This document shows, piece by piece, positions 20,605 to 32,695 of a stretch of 64,000 nucleotides of DNA. Source of the DNA: Loripinus fragilis (taxonomy: Eukaryota > Mollusca > Bivalvia > Lucinida > Lucinidae); contig OZ026515.1 in NCBI GenBank assembly GCA_964019695.1, forward strand, positions 127,904,375 to 127,968,374, written 5' to 3'. The notes beneath the pieces were generated by a model. It saw nothing but the letters and a program-made list of their open reading frames with translations. It did not search any database and was not told where the DNA came from. Every line of letters starts with the position of its first letter. Positions within the stretch are counted from its first letter, which is position 1. The translations under genes and the position numbers were made by a program.

Positions 20605-20890
20605 CATGTGCGGATCCAGAAGGGGGACGGGGCAAGACCCCCCCCCCCCCTCGAAAATCACAAAATTATAGTTTTTAGCAATATTCGTCCCGATCCCCTT
20701 AAAATCGTAAAGCTACAAAGCCAGCCATAATCGGCACGCCAGCGAAACGCCTTTTAATTGGCGTTTTGCTGGTGGGCTGAAGATGGCCCGCTAATAGTGG
20801 TATTTGGATAATTCCTCTCCCATCAAACTGAAAAAAAAAACGTAGTCAAGGTTGGACCCCCTCTGACAAGACTTTCTGGATCCGCGCATG
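20605..20890. mobile_element. R3 palindromic element, copy 3 (complete, with TSD)
   Basis: Ends CATGTGCGGATCCAGA and TCTGGATCCGCGCATG. Centre: CGGCACGCCAGCGAAACGCC facing GGCGTTTTGCTGGTGGGCTG. It is flanked by TAGTG on both sides (20600-20604 and 20891-20895), the clearest target duplication for the family. A C15-type run lies near one end, the same position as the G-runs of the other copies. Confidence 0.8.
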
Positions 20891-21039
20891 TAGTGGTTAC
20901 GGATAAATGATGCATAATTAGGATAATCAGCTTCTACCAGCTAAGGTTAATCGGGAACGAGACTGATTTAGAGTCCCGACTAAAGACTTGAATTGCCCGG
21001 TATCGAGCTCGGGATCCCTGGTCTGCTTGGTCTACACCA

Positions 21040-21192
21040 CATATGCTGAGACCGAGAGAGAGGGGGAGAAAGAGAGACATGCAGACAGACAGGCATATAC
21101 ATATAGAGAGACCTAGATAGACTGATAGACAGACTGATAGACAGACAGACAGACAGACACACAGACAGACAGACAGACAGACACACACACTA
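21040..21192 (+). repeat. (AGAC)n/(GATAGACA)n degenerate microsatellite
   Basis: GAGAGA-rich then ACAGACAGACAG-rich tract, with CACACACAC at its right end. Open frames across it encode only CLSVCLSV-type repeats. Confidence 0.9.
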
Positions 21193-21202
21193 GAGCTACC
21201 AA

Positions 21203-21343
21203 GGCCATCAAATGGAGTTTCGCTAGCGGACCGATGACGGCCCGCTTTTGTGGTATTTGGATCCTCTCTCCCCTCATCAACTAAAACGGCATGAATTATA
21301 AAAAAAAAAACGTTGTCAGAGTCCAAACTTTCTGGATCCGCGT
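21203..21343. mobile_element. R3 palindromic element, copy 4 (half copy)
   Basis: Begins within the central hairpin (AAATGGAGTTTCGCTAGCGG), keeps GATGACGGCCCGC and the end TTTCTGGATCCGCGTCTG. The first half has been lost or replaced by the microsatellite next to it. Confidence 0.65.
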
Positions 21344-21347
21344 CTGC

Positions 21348-21349
<2 letters not shown>

Positions 21350-21380
<31 letters not shown>
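21350..21380 (+). repeat. (AG)n microsatellite
   Basis: GAGAGA run directly at the end of the R3 half copy. Confidence 0.9.
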
Positions 21381-21387
<7 letters not shown>

Positions 21388-21919
21388 CGCATATGGTGCC
21401 CGTGAATCATTTTCACATAATTTTGACTTCAATGTTGTACAAACAGCTGAGCGCGTGTACGTTAATTGTTATGTAATGTGAAATAAACCTCTGATTCGAA
21501 ACTGGGCAAAACAGTGACAATGATTACACGGCTATCATGGCACCAAAAACAGAATAAAAGGTCCGTTTTTTTCTTGGATGTGTTTTAATAATTGTTGGAA
21601 AACATGCTGAAACCGAAAGTTTGATAAAAATGCATTCCAAACGAAAGCATTTTTCGGAAATATGCAGTGAACAGATACTGACACTTGTAAAAATATACCT
21701 TCTTAAAATGGGTCAAGGGGGGAAATTGTAGTTATTTTCACCAAGCAGATAACTTATAGATATTTGCTTTCACTCACATACAGAGGGATAATTATACAAC
21801 AAAACAAAACCAAAATATATATTTTAAATGTTACCGCTGATGTGTAGTTTGCAACGAAACTATGACGTGATTCGGAACTGGGAAAGATTCGAAACTGGGC
21901 CATAAACTGTACCAAAAAC

Positions 21920-24900
21920 CAAGAGTAAAATATAATACATTGATGGCTTGCAATATGCTCATAGCAGCCTCTCTAATCTCAACTCTCACAGAGGTCAAAT
22001 AAGGAAATGATCCAAAGATGAAACTCGTCAAACCGAATAAAAGGAGCAGAAATCGAAGTACATAAGTACCCAATCAAACAAGCCCCATGCTTTCCATGAA
22101 CAGATTTATATAATGCAAAGTGCCGGTTCACTGGAAAAAGGATGGAAAAGGGACTTGACAATTACAACACTTTGATACATTAACATAAAAATAGATATTG
22201 TAATGCGTTGATTATCGGAAATCGTCATATCATCGCGCTGCAAAATGATGTTTATTTTTGATTACATTGTTTTATTTTGCTTAAAGGCAGGACTCCTGTA
22301 CCCCCAGCAGAGAAACTATTACCTGTATGAGATGGCCAGTGGTCTAGTTATTAACAGATATGCCAAAGGCTATTACTGTTCTGTTACTTTTTCACAAATA
22401 GGCAATATAAATATAGTTTGTATGTTTTTGAAAATTGAAAAAAACTAAAACAAAAAAACCCCAATAAAATTGAGATATGAATGATGAATAAAGCTTACTT
22501 CAATGAAGTTGAATGTTAACAATAAAATATTAGATTGTGTTTGATTTGACATATTAATACAATTAATGTTTTTTTTTATTTTGTTTTTAGTGGGTTCAGG
22601 TTTGTTTTCGGTCCAAATAGCTATCAATCGTTATCATGCTGGATATTTTATACACTGCAACCCTCCCGATAGATCAAAATAATTTGCAGCATTCAAGTTA
22701 CAATGTAAAAGCATCAGAATTGGTAGCAGTTTGAGTTCTGATCATCACAACTGATCTGCACCTGCACCGTTTAAATACAGAAAATTTTGTAAGATCTATC
22801 CATAACTAATGTTTATTAATTTGCAAACTTAATTATACAAATATAAATCTATATAAATAAAGAAAACAAGAAGATGACTGTGCATCCATGCAATAAATGA
22901 TACTTGCTGTATAAACAATCATTTACTGTCAGTCATTTTGTGACCTTTGGATCATGTCAATTGTCATCAAGTGAATCATGGTAAGCTAAATGGGTAATTA
23001 CAGAGTTATTACATTTGAGCAGGCACCAAGCAGAGGTAAAATGAAATGAAGCAGGACTCGCCTCATTTGTGCAAGATTATCTGAGTCTTCACTTTTTGAA
23101 CACATGTACATGAATAATCTTTGTAATGATATAATTTTGATATTATATATCTCATAGATAATTGTATTATTATTTGTCAATTATTTGTCTCCTCCAATTT
23201 GTTTAGAATAGATATAAAAATGAGAGTTTTGTTATTTTGAAAATTTTTCATTTTGTCACAATAAACAACCTATTTGGTGATTTAAAATCTCATCAACAAG
23301 AATTTTATAAATCATTAAGTAGCAAAATAAAAATGATAATTTATTATTTTCAAATATATTTTTTTTACTAAATGATTTATAATGTTTTTGTCTTATGGTA
23401 ACAAAATATAAGTAAAAATAATAAATTATTATTTTTATTTTTATTTTGACACTAAATGGTTTATAACATTTTTTGTCTATACTAATCTGTTTTGCTAAAA
23501 TTTTGATAATTAAAAAAAGATCTAAATGTATTCTTGCAAAATTCAAATTGAATTGCTTAATTAATATGTTTTGACTCAATTTTCAAAAAAGTGATAATGT
23601 TTGCAGAATATCCCATATGACAAAACCATATGCCCACTGAACTGATAAGAGGTGTCAATCATTTTCACAGTATCATATATACGCCAATTAAATTAGAGAC
23701 AAGCCTGAGGAGCTCTTGGAGATGATCATAGCTTAACTACAATCAAGAAAGTGTGAAAAAAGAAGCCTAAATTTCCAATTATAACACTCTTACCTTTAAA
23801 GACCTGTATTTTTAGCTATGAAATGGTACTACTGGCTGATTATTGTATGACCTTACTTTATCGCTATAGTGATCAAATCAAAGGATTGTCCTAATGAGAG
23901 GATTATCAGCTCTCATCATGCGGTCCTAAAGAGCCTATCGAAGGGTGTTGCTGTTTTGAGTGGATTGCCTATACCTGTGTTCTGGATATTACAGAACAAA
24001 TCAGAACACAAGTTTATTAGACTTAAGCATATATAGCTCATTATCACAAAACAAAATGCATGTATTGATTATTATTTTATGGAAATATAGTGAGAGTGAA
24101 ATGCATTTTTAAGTAGAAGGACGAAAAAATATAGTAGCATTTACATGTAGCTAGATATAATTTACTGTAAGTGATAACTACGTTCCCAGTATGGGACTTC
24201 TGTCACTCTGATGGGCTATTCTGATGTACTGTATTTGGCTGGGGACAGTCTGTTCATCACAAGTATTGGTCTCTAAAATGTCATTTGGACACAATTGTTA
24301 TCACTTGTTTCTTATTGGCTATGTAATAATGCATTTCAACGCGGAACTGTGTTGATATATCACCTGAATCTATTGGTGAATAGTTTTACGAATTACAGCG
24401 CATTTCGACGCGTTACCAATAATGGGTTTTGATTGGCCATTCTGAATTTGCGTCGAAAAATCAATGAGTATAGCGCGCGTTTCCAACACGAATTAGACTA
24501 GTACAAATACGCGTTTGGGTATATATGTAAATATTGTAAAGTTGGATGACGAACATGGTAACAGACTATTGAAAATAAGAAAATTTTTCAACCCATGTAT
24601 TAAGAAAAAGTTAATGACATATTTTACCAACAACTTTTATTCAACCAATAGAACTACACGATGCCACTTTCATTAACAATTATTTGTGTAAAATGTGAAA
24701 TATCTTTTATGTTGTTAATTCAACACAGAGAATAAAGTTATGTCTAGTTGTCTGTCTGATACTCATTGGCTATTATATAGACTGAGGAGATCTTAATTTG
24801 TATGTTTTATGCTCAAACCTTGACTGTTCAACCTAAGACATTGTCATTACATATATAGTAGACCCGTTTCATTTTTTGTCCAGGGAGCACAGAGCTGTTT

Positions 24901-25500
24901 GATCTATGCCGTGCATTTCATCCTGGCAATGCCAAATGATCAATAGAATCTAAAACTCGTGGTGGTTAATTATTATTGAATTCACTAAAATAGTTGGAAA
25001 ACATGATACACATAAGGTGATCGGCGAAGCCTCGTATCTGATCAGTTTAGTCAATTATTTAACCCATCCCTGAACAAATACTTTGATAAACAGTAAAGAT
25101 TCATTTGAAATGCCACAAAATGCGGTAGTTCATCAGGGTCTGCATTATTTGCTAAGAATAATCTTCATGGACTCGCACCGTTCAACCGACTGTTTTGACG
25201 ACAGCTTACAGTTTCGACGACAGATGCGGCTAAAACTTTGGACGTAACGGTTTTGTATTACAAATGGCCCACTTTTACAGTAAAAAATCGATTGTAAAGA
25301 AATCCCTCCAAAATATTACCAAATGATACCTAAGAGTCTCTAGTTTAATGTCCACAATCTATTTTCTTCATTAAAATGTATTTTTATGATAAAATTTGGG
25401 GTTAAATGCATGCCCTATCAACCACACTTAACGCTAAGTCTATGGTAAAACCAAACACCCTCGTGTACTTCGTGACTCAATTCCATACGATTACGTACAT
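21920..25500. other. Long AT-rich stretch without supported features
   Basis: About 3.5 kb of very AT-rich DNA with homopolymer and TTATTATTTTTA-type tracts. Open frames at 21831-22073, 22245-22448 and 23256-23579 are hydrophobic or lysine/isoleucine-rich chance frames. No splice-supported exon, SINE head or TIR was found. Confidence 0.5.
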
Positions 25501-25502
25501 GT

Positions 25503-25595
25503 CCACATGCGGAACCGGATAAAACTGTTTCTCATTTTATTGTGCATATAATATTACACCATAAAATGGTAACTCTGAGCCGGTTCCGCATGTGG
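25503..25595. repeat. Perfect 16-bp inverted repeat
   Basis: CCACATGCGGAACCGG (25503-25518) and CCGGTTCCGCATGTGG (25580-25595) are exact reverse complements around a 61-bp AT-rich loop. Possibly a solo small MITE. Confidence 0.85.
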
Positions 25596-25831
25596 CAAAT
25601 ACTGTAAAAAGACTTTTTCTGCAAATTTTATCCTGAAATGTACTATTCAATTCATACTTATCAAAGCACTGAGAGTACTAAAATCACTGGAGAGACGTAA
25701 GATTCCCGTACAAAAATGGAATGCAATGTACATATTAGCAAGCTCGTATCAATATTATTTCTTACAAACAGTCCTCGGATATATTGCATTTGAAAAGCAA
25801 ATACAACAACATTTCAGTAAATGGGAGTCTT

Positions 25832-25835
<4 letters not shown>

Positions 25836-25892
<57 letters not shown>
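25836..25892 (+). repeat. (AG)n microsatellite
   Basis: Uninterrupted 57-bp GA run. The overlapping frames encode RERERE or LSLSLS only. Confidence 0.95.
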
Positions 25893-25895
<3 letters not shown>

Positions 25896-25899
25896 CCAG

Positions 25900-28800
25900 G
25901 GGAGAGAGGAGGTGCAAGGAGAGAGTTTGTGCCCCCTTCTTTAACTGATACATAGATTTCTGGAGACAGTTCTTTGGTACAATCTGCTTTTAAAAAGACA
26001 GCTCACCGCCACTTTTGTTTTGGCATGGCCCATTGCTTTGAATTAAGATTGTCAAAAATGGCAAATTATGTGATAATTCTTTGGGGCATGAGGAAAATAT
26101 AATCAATTATTGGTATTCTCAAATTACAGGGCAGACACTGTTTAATATGACCATACTAGAGTAGCTAAGTAGGAAAGTTATAACATTAGATAGAGTTGTC
26201 CCCCCACCCACTTGAAGGAGTTATATGACGCTGGTCATCTTGGAATTAAGGTCAATTTCACCGAATTCTAGTCATTCATTAAGGTCCTCCCAATGAGTTA
26301 TCTGTGTCAATTTGGTAAAAATCTGGTCATTGGTTAGGAAGATAGAGTACAGACAAGCCTTTTTTATATGTGTTCCTTGTGAGTCCCAGATAATTATCTG
26401 TGCAAGTTTCGATGAAATTTATCTAGCGGTTCATAAGTAAGAGCAAAAAGCTACTCCACAGTACAGATATCGGAATCATTTGATCTGATTCTCAAATGTT
26501 GATAGGACTGTGTCAGTTTAATGGTAATATTATTAAAGTGAGGTTATTTGAACAAAAAGGAGCTTGTGTGATGTACACAAATGCACACTCTCAACATATA
26601 TTGTAACTGACCCTCAAAACTAACACCTATCTATATTTTTTGAAGTTCGTAACTTCTCATGTACATATATGATGTATATAGGTGGCGCTGATTTTGTCGC
26701 AAATAAACAAATGTGATTCTTTGATTTAGTTTTGTTCTTTTCAATTCATTGTTATTTATGCAAGAAAGCATGTATGAAATCAGCCAATGGCCTAAATGCG
26801 AACGCCACAAGCATTTATTCATAATGAGTGTAATGCGCTTTTCATGCTAACATGTGCACAATATCTGTGCTAAACTGTTTGTTTCCTCAACGAATATCGC
26901 ATACGTAAAGTGTTTGCTAAAATAATGAAGTATATATACAACAACCACTTATCTGCAGATGGCAAATAGTCACTGGTACCAACAAACACATACATTTAAT
27001 ATTCAAGGATCGAAATACTCTATTTTAGATGTTTATTCACCTTTATCAAAACACAATGTATTTTGTTCAAACGGTTCCGAAATCCCTGCATTGACGGAAG
27101 TTGCCACCCTTGAAATAGATGTCTGCACCACAAAAGCTTGAAACATGACTAAGTGTTTAATGCTCTACGTCACTGCTCTACGTTACAGTGAACCATATTT
27201 CAGTAATGACGTTACCTCGGTTGAACATGTATTACGAAATAAAGATGAAGGGCCTTGCACAATGACAAAAAACATATGTTTCTTCAGGATTGTGAACTGC
27301 GAACCCTTAGTTACACGTAAGATAATAGGTAAGTAATATAGACCACAGCGCTATCACGATTGTTGGATATCTCAGCTGGGACATGCGTAAAATATGGAGC
27401 AGATGTGCATTCTGTACATGTAACCTATGACGCCTGCTTTGACATGGCCTTTAAGTAGTCATTTATTCTGCATGTTCATCCACAAAGGTGCACAGTTTTG
27501 TGAATTAATCTTATAATCGAATCAGGTGTTTGGAAGATACGTCACAGACACAAATGTGTGACATACAGACGAACTGACAGATGAACAGACAGATATACAA
27601 CACTCACATGTATCTATTTAATAATTGTGGCTGTGAGCAAAAAAAATGCTCAAAGCTTCCATTATCATTTCTGTTGCTTTATAACTGTTTATATTCATGT
27701 TTCATACTAATCCAGCAAAACAAATGGTTACGCATGTAATGCCGCGTTTAACATGTTACATGCACGCTTGTGTACATGTCGTACTGATTATATTGATATG
27801 AATAAACCGGAATAGGCTTGTTTGAGCTATTGATTAACTGGAAAAGGCGATAAAACACTACATGTTCAATATATATTACACCTAAAAACAACATACCACC
27901 AAGGTAATCGTAAACACAGTATTTAGCCAAGTTTTAGCATAATTTTTAATTTATGATGGTAGTGTTAGCTCAAATTACGACAAAGACATGACGAGTATAA
28001 ACATACGCATGTTTGGTATTATGTTTGAGGTCAGTTTGCTTGTTGCATTTTTAAAAATATCCACATTCATGAACAAACCTCTGTTTATACACACTAGTGA
28101 GAAACTTTAATTCATGTGACTGCATATGCCGTCGTTAATTCAAAAACATGATCACGTGAAAGGGCAAAGATCAAGCCACCATATATTCAAATTCCAGCCA
28201 AATCCATCGTGGGCCAAAAAACGGCCAAACCGTTACACGTCCTTTGCAGAAGATTATTTGTTTGCTATGATGTGAGCCCCTGCTGATGATGGAGAAGATA
28301 CTTTATGTTAGGAGATACTGCAGCAGCAATCTGACTCTATTCCACACACAATAAGCTTTTTCAGCTCGTCAAAACCTGTGTTTCAAGAAAATTGCATAAA
28401 AACAGCTTTCTGCTCCAGCTGAACGTCTAAGAAACAAAATATATTATCATTACTTGGTCACACTAAAACTACAATTATTTACCAGACTTTCTGTAAAGTT
28501 TGGTCGGAAAGGTCCGTTTAATAAACGAACGGCACGACCACGAAGAGACCAGGTGCCAGACAAATTGATGTCTCAGCCGACAGATCACTTCTTTAACGGA
28601 TGTAGTGGACGACAGATGATAGCTTTCAAAGAATAACATTGTTAACAGATCTAATAAACCATTGGGGCCTGGCGCGTTTTTTTTGTTGATTTGTGACACA
28701 TATCGAGCGGAAAGGTATAAATAGTTTAAATATTGTCCGAGATAAAAATTTGCAATTGTGCTCTCCCCTAACATTTTTGAATTAGCTCCTTTGTTGCAAT

Positions 28801-29395
28801 ATATTCAGCAAACTATTTCAATGGAGTTATTCGTTCTATTTAACATATATTTTCCAAATTTAAACATTTGAATAAAGGTATTTTATAATTTTATATTCTA
28901 GCGAGAATTACATTGATTGCAAACTTTTAATTACTAAAACCAAAGAGCAAAAACGCGGCAGAAAAATTAATATTGGCGTCATATATATTATCCATTGTGC
29001 TTAGTCTTTGTTAATGTTAAAAAAAATATTGCAAAAAATGCTCAAAACCTGGCTCTTTTTTTGGCGAAGAATGGCCAAAAATCTGGCCCTAAGTTTAAGA
29101 AAATGGCACCAAAAAATCTGATTGGCGAAAATGGTGGCGAAAGAAAAATAAATCCTAGCGCAAACCCTGTTATTGCTTATACATATTTTGCTCAATATGA
29201 GTCACAAATCAGAAAAGAAAAACAAAACGTGACAGGTCCCTGAGTAAAAAAACAAACAATAAAATGTATCTGTATTATATCATATATTGCCTCTAGATTC
29301 TAACAATTGCATATCTCCCTGAATTGGCTAGCAAAACACCATCTGTAGCATGTCTTAACTTGCATTCGGGAGTTCCTAGAATTAGATGTGGTGGC
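25900..29395. other. Non-coding stretch
   Basis: No repeat family shared with the rest of the window was recognised. Two adjacent frames at 26959-27141 and 27145-27336 have ordinary-looking composition and the first follows a TTATCTGCAG acceptor-like site, but there is no matching donor and I do not call them genes. Confidence 0.4.
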
Positions 29396-29403
29396 TTCGA
29401 AGT

Positions 29404-29539
29404 GTACCCAAAGGCTACGTTTTGAGCAACAATACGAAAAATGTTTTTTATTTGAACATTGTTTTGCAGTCATAAACTTTCAGTAATTCCAAAATAAAAA
29501 CATTTTTGTATTGTTGCTCAAAACGTAGGAATTGGGTAC
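29404..29539. repeat. Foldback element A (~40-bp arms)
   Basis: GTACCCAA then TACGTTTTGAGCAACAATAC (left) face GTATTGTTGCTCAAAACGTA then TTGGGTAC (right). The loop is about 45 bp. It is non-coding and MITE-like. Confidence 0.8.
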
Positions 29540-29887
29540 GCATTCAATTATGTGAATTCCCAAACGAGAGTCAATAAACCAAGCTAACATAACAATTTCT
29601 TTGGTATTCAGCAGCTTTCAGAGACAGATTACACATGAAAACCCAAATTTCTTAGGTTAGTTGTATGAGCCCCTCTTTAGCCTCAAATCCAAGATTGCCG
29701 CCATCCGAATTAGGGCATGACCCCTGGGACCTCTTGACCTCGGATGACCCTGTGGCACGTTCAGTTACATCTCGGAGGGTTAGTCAACGCTCTAGACAAT
29801 GGGAAGGTAGCATTCTGACCTAGAGCACGGCGTCGTTCTGTTCTTTTTTACATGGGGCGCCATTAGACTCAGCTCTTTCAAAACCAT

Positions 29888-30101
29888 TTGCATGAACATA
29901 AACTACAATTATCTGACTGCAATATTTAGAAGTATTTTGACCCAAATATTATGTATTTCTGGTATTATTTTCAATTTTTCAATTTGACCCTGAAAAATTT
30001 ATAAGCAAAAATATGTTTTTTTCCTGCCTGAAATGTGTACATTTTGGGCAAAAATACTTCTAAATATTGTAGTCAGATAATTGTAGTTCATGTTCATGCA
30101 A
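29888..30101. repeat. Foldback element B (~58-bp arms)
   Basis: Left arm TTGCATGAACATAAACTACA, ATTATCTGACTGCAATATTT and AGAAGTATTTTGACCCAAA is matched in reverse complement by the right arm ending TAGTTCATGTTCATGCAA. A few mismatches; loop about 95 bp. Confidence 0.8.
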
Positions 30102-30109
30102 TTGTTTTT

Positions 30110-30800
30110 TCTAAAGTTCATTCAGCGTGTCACAACATTGTAAACAGTATCAAACCAGGAAGTAACTCTAAAAAATACTGATAAGCATGCTGCCAATTGC
30201 TCTTTAAAAGTTGTATGTTGGGGCGTTAAGTGATCTATGAAAGATGTATAATTTGTTCATACAACAATGTGGCAAAAGGTATCTGTTTCCTTGACAAAAA
30301 AGCAATTCTTGTTTATACAGGAAAAAATTTCATGCAAGTAAGAGCTTTTGAAAGATATATCCCCTTAAACAAGACCAAATATTGTGTATTTAAAGCGATA
30401 TCCCTGCAAGTTTTTTGTTGAGGAAATACGTTTTGGGTCAATTACACAATGGATATATTTCTGTGGTGACTCCCTTTGGTAAAAAGAGTGTCTATTCTCT
30501 GGTCACATATGCTTTGGTCATCGGATCATCCTTTTTTCAAGATTGATAAACTGAAAATTATTGAGCTAGTCTGGGATATCCTGTATAAATTCTATCCAGG
30601 AATTCTCTTTTGAAGGTCTTTGTACAGGGGTTGCTATTGTCCAAAACACCATAAGATACGTCTTAGGCAATTGTACTAGCGAGAAAAGTAACACTTGTCT
30701 GTTTTCCCTGATCCACTGGTTCCTGACACCATCATAGAAAATGGATGCCGAAAGGTCTGTGACCTAGGTGGCATCTGCATCATGGTAGTTTTGGTGTTGA
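30110..30800. other. Non-coding stretch
   Basis: No repeat, RNA gene or splice-supported exon seen between foldback B and the SINE. Confidence 0.4.
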
Positions 30801-30805
30801 GAGAA

Positions 30806-31090
30806 TTATGTTTAACGTCCAAGCAAATAGCTATGGACAAAATTGAGTCGGTCAATTCCCCTGATCATACTTATTCTTATTCTAGGCAATTTAGACTTAG
30901 TGGTTTGCCAATACTTCGTGTACAAACTGTCACATGTAACTGGCAACAGCCCTACTTGAATTAACAGAAGGAGGAGAATGACTGAAAAAATTATTTATTT
31001 CGTGGTCAATCTCCACAAAAGTACGGGATGGGGCCAGGATCAAACTCACGATCCCTGAATCTGCAGTCAGGCTCACTACTGACTATGGGA
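30806..31090 (-). mobile_element. tRNA-Cys-like SINE, copy 1
   Basis: On the minus strand a tRNA-like head begins near 31090. It has an anticodon arm CCTGACTGCAGATTCAGG (loop CTGCAGA, anticodon GCA, cysteine) and a T-arm-like GTGAGTTTGATCCTGGC box B. The body runs through GTGGAGATTGACCACG and CAGTTACATGTGACAGTTTG to a 3' end TTGGACGTTAAACATAAT, the type of tail common on molluscan SINEs. Copies or pieces: 32455-32695, 35555-35665 and the head at 36575-36665. SINEs are transcribed by RNA polymerase III and moved by a LINE's RT. Confidence 0.75.
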
Positions 31091-31677
31091 TAGGACCATA
31101 TATATATAATTGTTTTCTTCAGTTACACCTGTCAGGGTATTGCTCACCTCTGTGAAAATGAGCAGTTTGCGTGTAATCTCCAGTTCTACCAGTTTCTTGA
31201 ATAACCCAAAAAGAGGGAGATGTATTATTAATGGAATCAAATTTTCTATATTTCCAATTATTTCGTTCAGAAATGAAAACCTGCTGAATCCAGTTATAAT
31301 ACTACTTGCATTAAGAATAATTTTGCTGGGAATTCCAAGGCAGTCCATCTTTTGTGGATCTTTTTTGTTATTGCACGACCAGCGTGTGTACATATAGTCA
31401 CTGTGTGAGTCTGTCTGTCCTTCCATCCGTCCATTTAACTGTTAGTGAAAATGTCATTAATTTGAACCACATGCTATAGCTTGATCTAATTTTGCATACC
31501 TATGCATATCAACATTATCTAACAATTGGCATGGGTAACAGCCTTTTTGATGGACGAGGCTTTGCTGAGCATCCACTGATCCATCCAGCCAGTATCCCAG
31601 TTTATCTTGTCCCATGGACAGCATGACAGCAAGGTGTCACAAGAAATCATGAATCCTCCCTGATTATCTTCACCCCT

Positions 31678-31713
31678 GGGGGCAAGCTGTCCAGGCCGGT
31701 TTATCTTGCCCCC
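31678..31713. repeat. GGGGGCAAG...CTTGCCCCC palindrome, copy 1
   Basis: GGGGGCAAGCTGTCCAGGCC then GGTTTATCTTGCCCCC, a 9-bp inverted repeat around an 18-base loop. Copies at 31976-32017, 32210-32250 and 32394-32429. Confidence 0.75.
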
Positions 31714-31975
31714 ACCCAAACACAAGTTAAACATTACATGTCATTTTGATATTTTTCTGTAACGTTTCAATGAAATCTGGCTCTTCATAAGTCATAAAAT
31801 GAGACATTGATGCATGGACTTATTATTGGTTTCATAAGATTAAGAGGTAAAACTATTCATCAAATTATTTAACCCCAGCTCAAATAAAAATATTAGATTT
31901 AAGTGATTTTAAGTTTAATATCACCCCAGCCTGAATGACTGCCTCATAGGTCTGTTAATTTATGGATTCTCAAGG

Positions 31976-32142
31976 GTGGGGGTCAAGCTGTCCACGGCGG
32001 TTTATCTTATCCCCCCTCAACATGGATGACAAAAGGTTAATTTTGGACGATCATACCAAACTATCTGAATGTGCAGATTTATCAATTATAAACAAATTAA
32101 GTCCAAATAAGCTATTTTCTTTGTCACACGGTTTCACACACA

Positions 32143-32208
<66 letters not shown>

Positions 32209-32435
32209 GGGTGGGAACAAGCTGTCCAGGACGGTTTACTTGCCCCCCACCCATCTGGGTATCAAAGATTAAATTATTTTGCCCATTCCTCTTATTCCAA
32301 ACTATCTGAATGCGAGGATGTATCCATTCTAATTATTTGTCAAATTAAGCTGATTTATCTGTCGCACTATTTTATACACTTGGTTGCAGGATTGGGGGTA
32401 AGCCATCCAGAGCAGTTTTTCTTGCCCCCACCTGG
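31976..32435 (+). repeat. Tandem degenerate repeat, three units each opened by the GGGGGCAAG palindrome
   Basis: Units beginning at 31976, 32210 and 32394 share the palindrome, a following CCATCTGG/CAACATGGATAACAAA segment and CCAAACTATCTGAATG. The first contains the (CGCA/CA)n run. The frame at 31962-32309 is a translated repeat. Confidence 0.65.
32135..32208 (+). repeat. (CGCA)n/(CA)n microsatellite
   Basis: CACGCACGCA tetranucleotide run that turns into a pure CA run; sits inside the tandem repeat. Confidence 0.95.
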
Positions 32436-32454
32436 ATAACAAAATTTATTTGTT

Positions 32455-32695
32455 TTGTTGCTTTACGTCCCAAGTCAACAGCTATGGTCATGGCGGGACG
32501 GTCAGTTCACCTAACCACACTTTTTTCCTTGCCAAGCTTGAACAAGCAGTTAACCTGTGCTTCGTGCACATACTTTGGCTTGTAACTAACAACAACCCTT
32601 CTTGAATGATTCAGCGGAAGGATGGAGAATGACCGTATAAATTATTTCATAATCAATCTCCATTAAAGTATGGTACCGGGCCGGGATCGACTATA
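32455..32695 (-). mobile_element. tRNA-Cys-like SINE, copy 2 (5'-truncated)
   Basis: Ends (minus) TTGGGACGTAAAGCAACAAA and keeps the body GTGCACGAAGCACAGG and GGAGATTGATTATG, but stops at the box-B region (GATCCCGGCCCGG) without the anticodon arm. Confidence 0.65.

Larger units (their letters stand above)
18650..21912. mobile_element. Possible large TIR region bounded by ATTCGAAACTGGGC motifs
   Basis: GGCCCAGTTCCGAATCAC (18684-18701) and CCCTGTTTCGAATCAC (about 18881-18896) on the left are matched, in reverse complement, by GATTCGAAACTGGGC (21493) and the GTGATTCGGAACTGGG plus GATTCGAAACTGGGCC pair (21868-21902) on the right. Outside the motif CCATTAACTGTA and CCATAAACTGTA also match. The 3.2 kb between holds two R3 copies and microsatellites but no transposase. 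The boundaries are uncertain and this may be two separate small elements. Confidence 0.35.

Noticed and set aside
20131..20678. ORFs with Cys-Val or His-Thr repeats
   Set aside because: Translated (AC)n microsatellite; the same applies to ORFs at 25726-25953, 32051-32309 and 48599-48836.
21831..22073. 80-codon hydrophobic minus-strand ORF resembling a membrane protein
   Set aside because: AT-rich sequence readily gives such frames; no neighbours, splice sites or recognisable family.
28995..29243. 82-codon plus ORF rich in KNGQKSGPK
   Set aside because: Derived from a local TTGGCGAA/GGCCAAAA-rich stretch; no homology or exon signals.
31018..31090. Functional tRNA-Cys gene
   Set aside because: The D-arm and acceptor are degenerate and a repeated body follows, so it is a SINE head.
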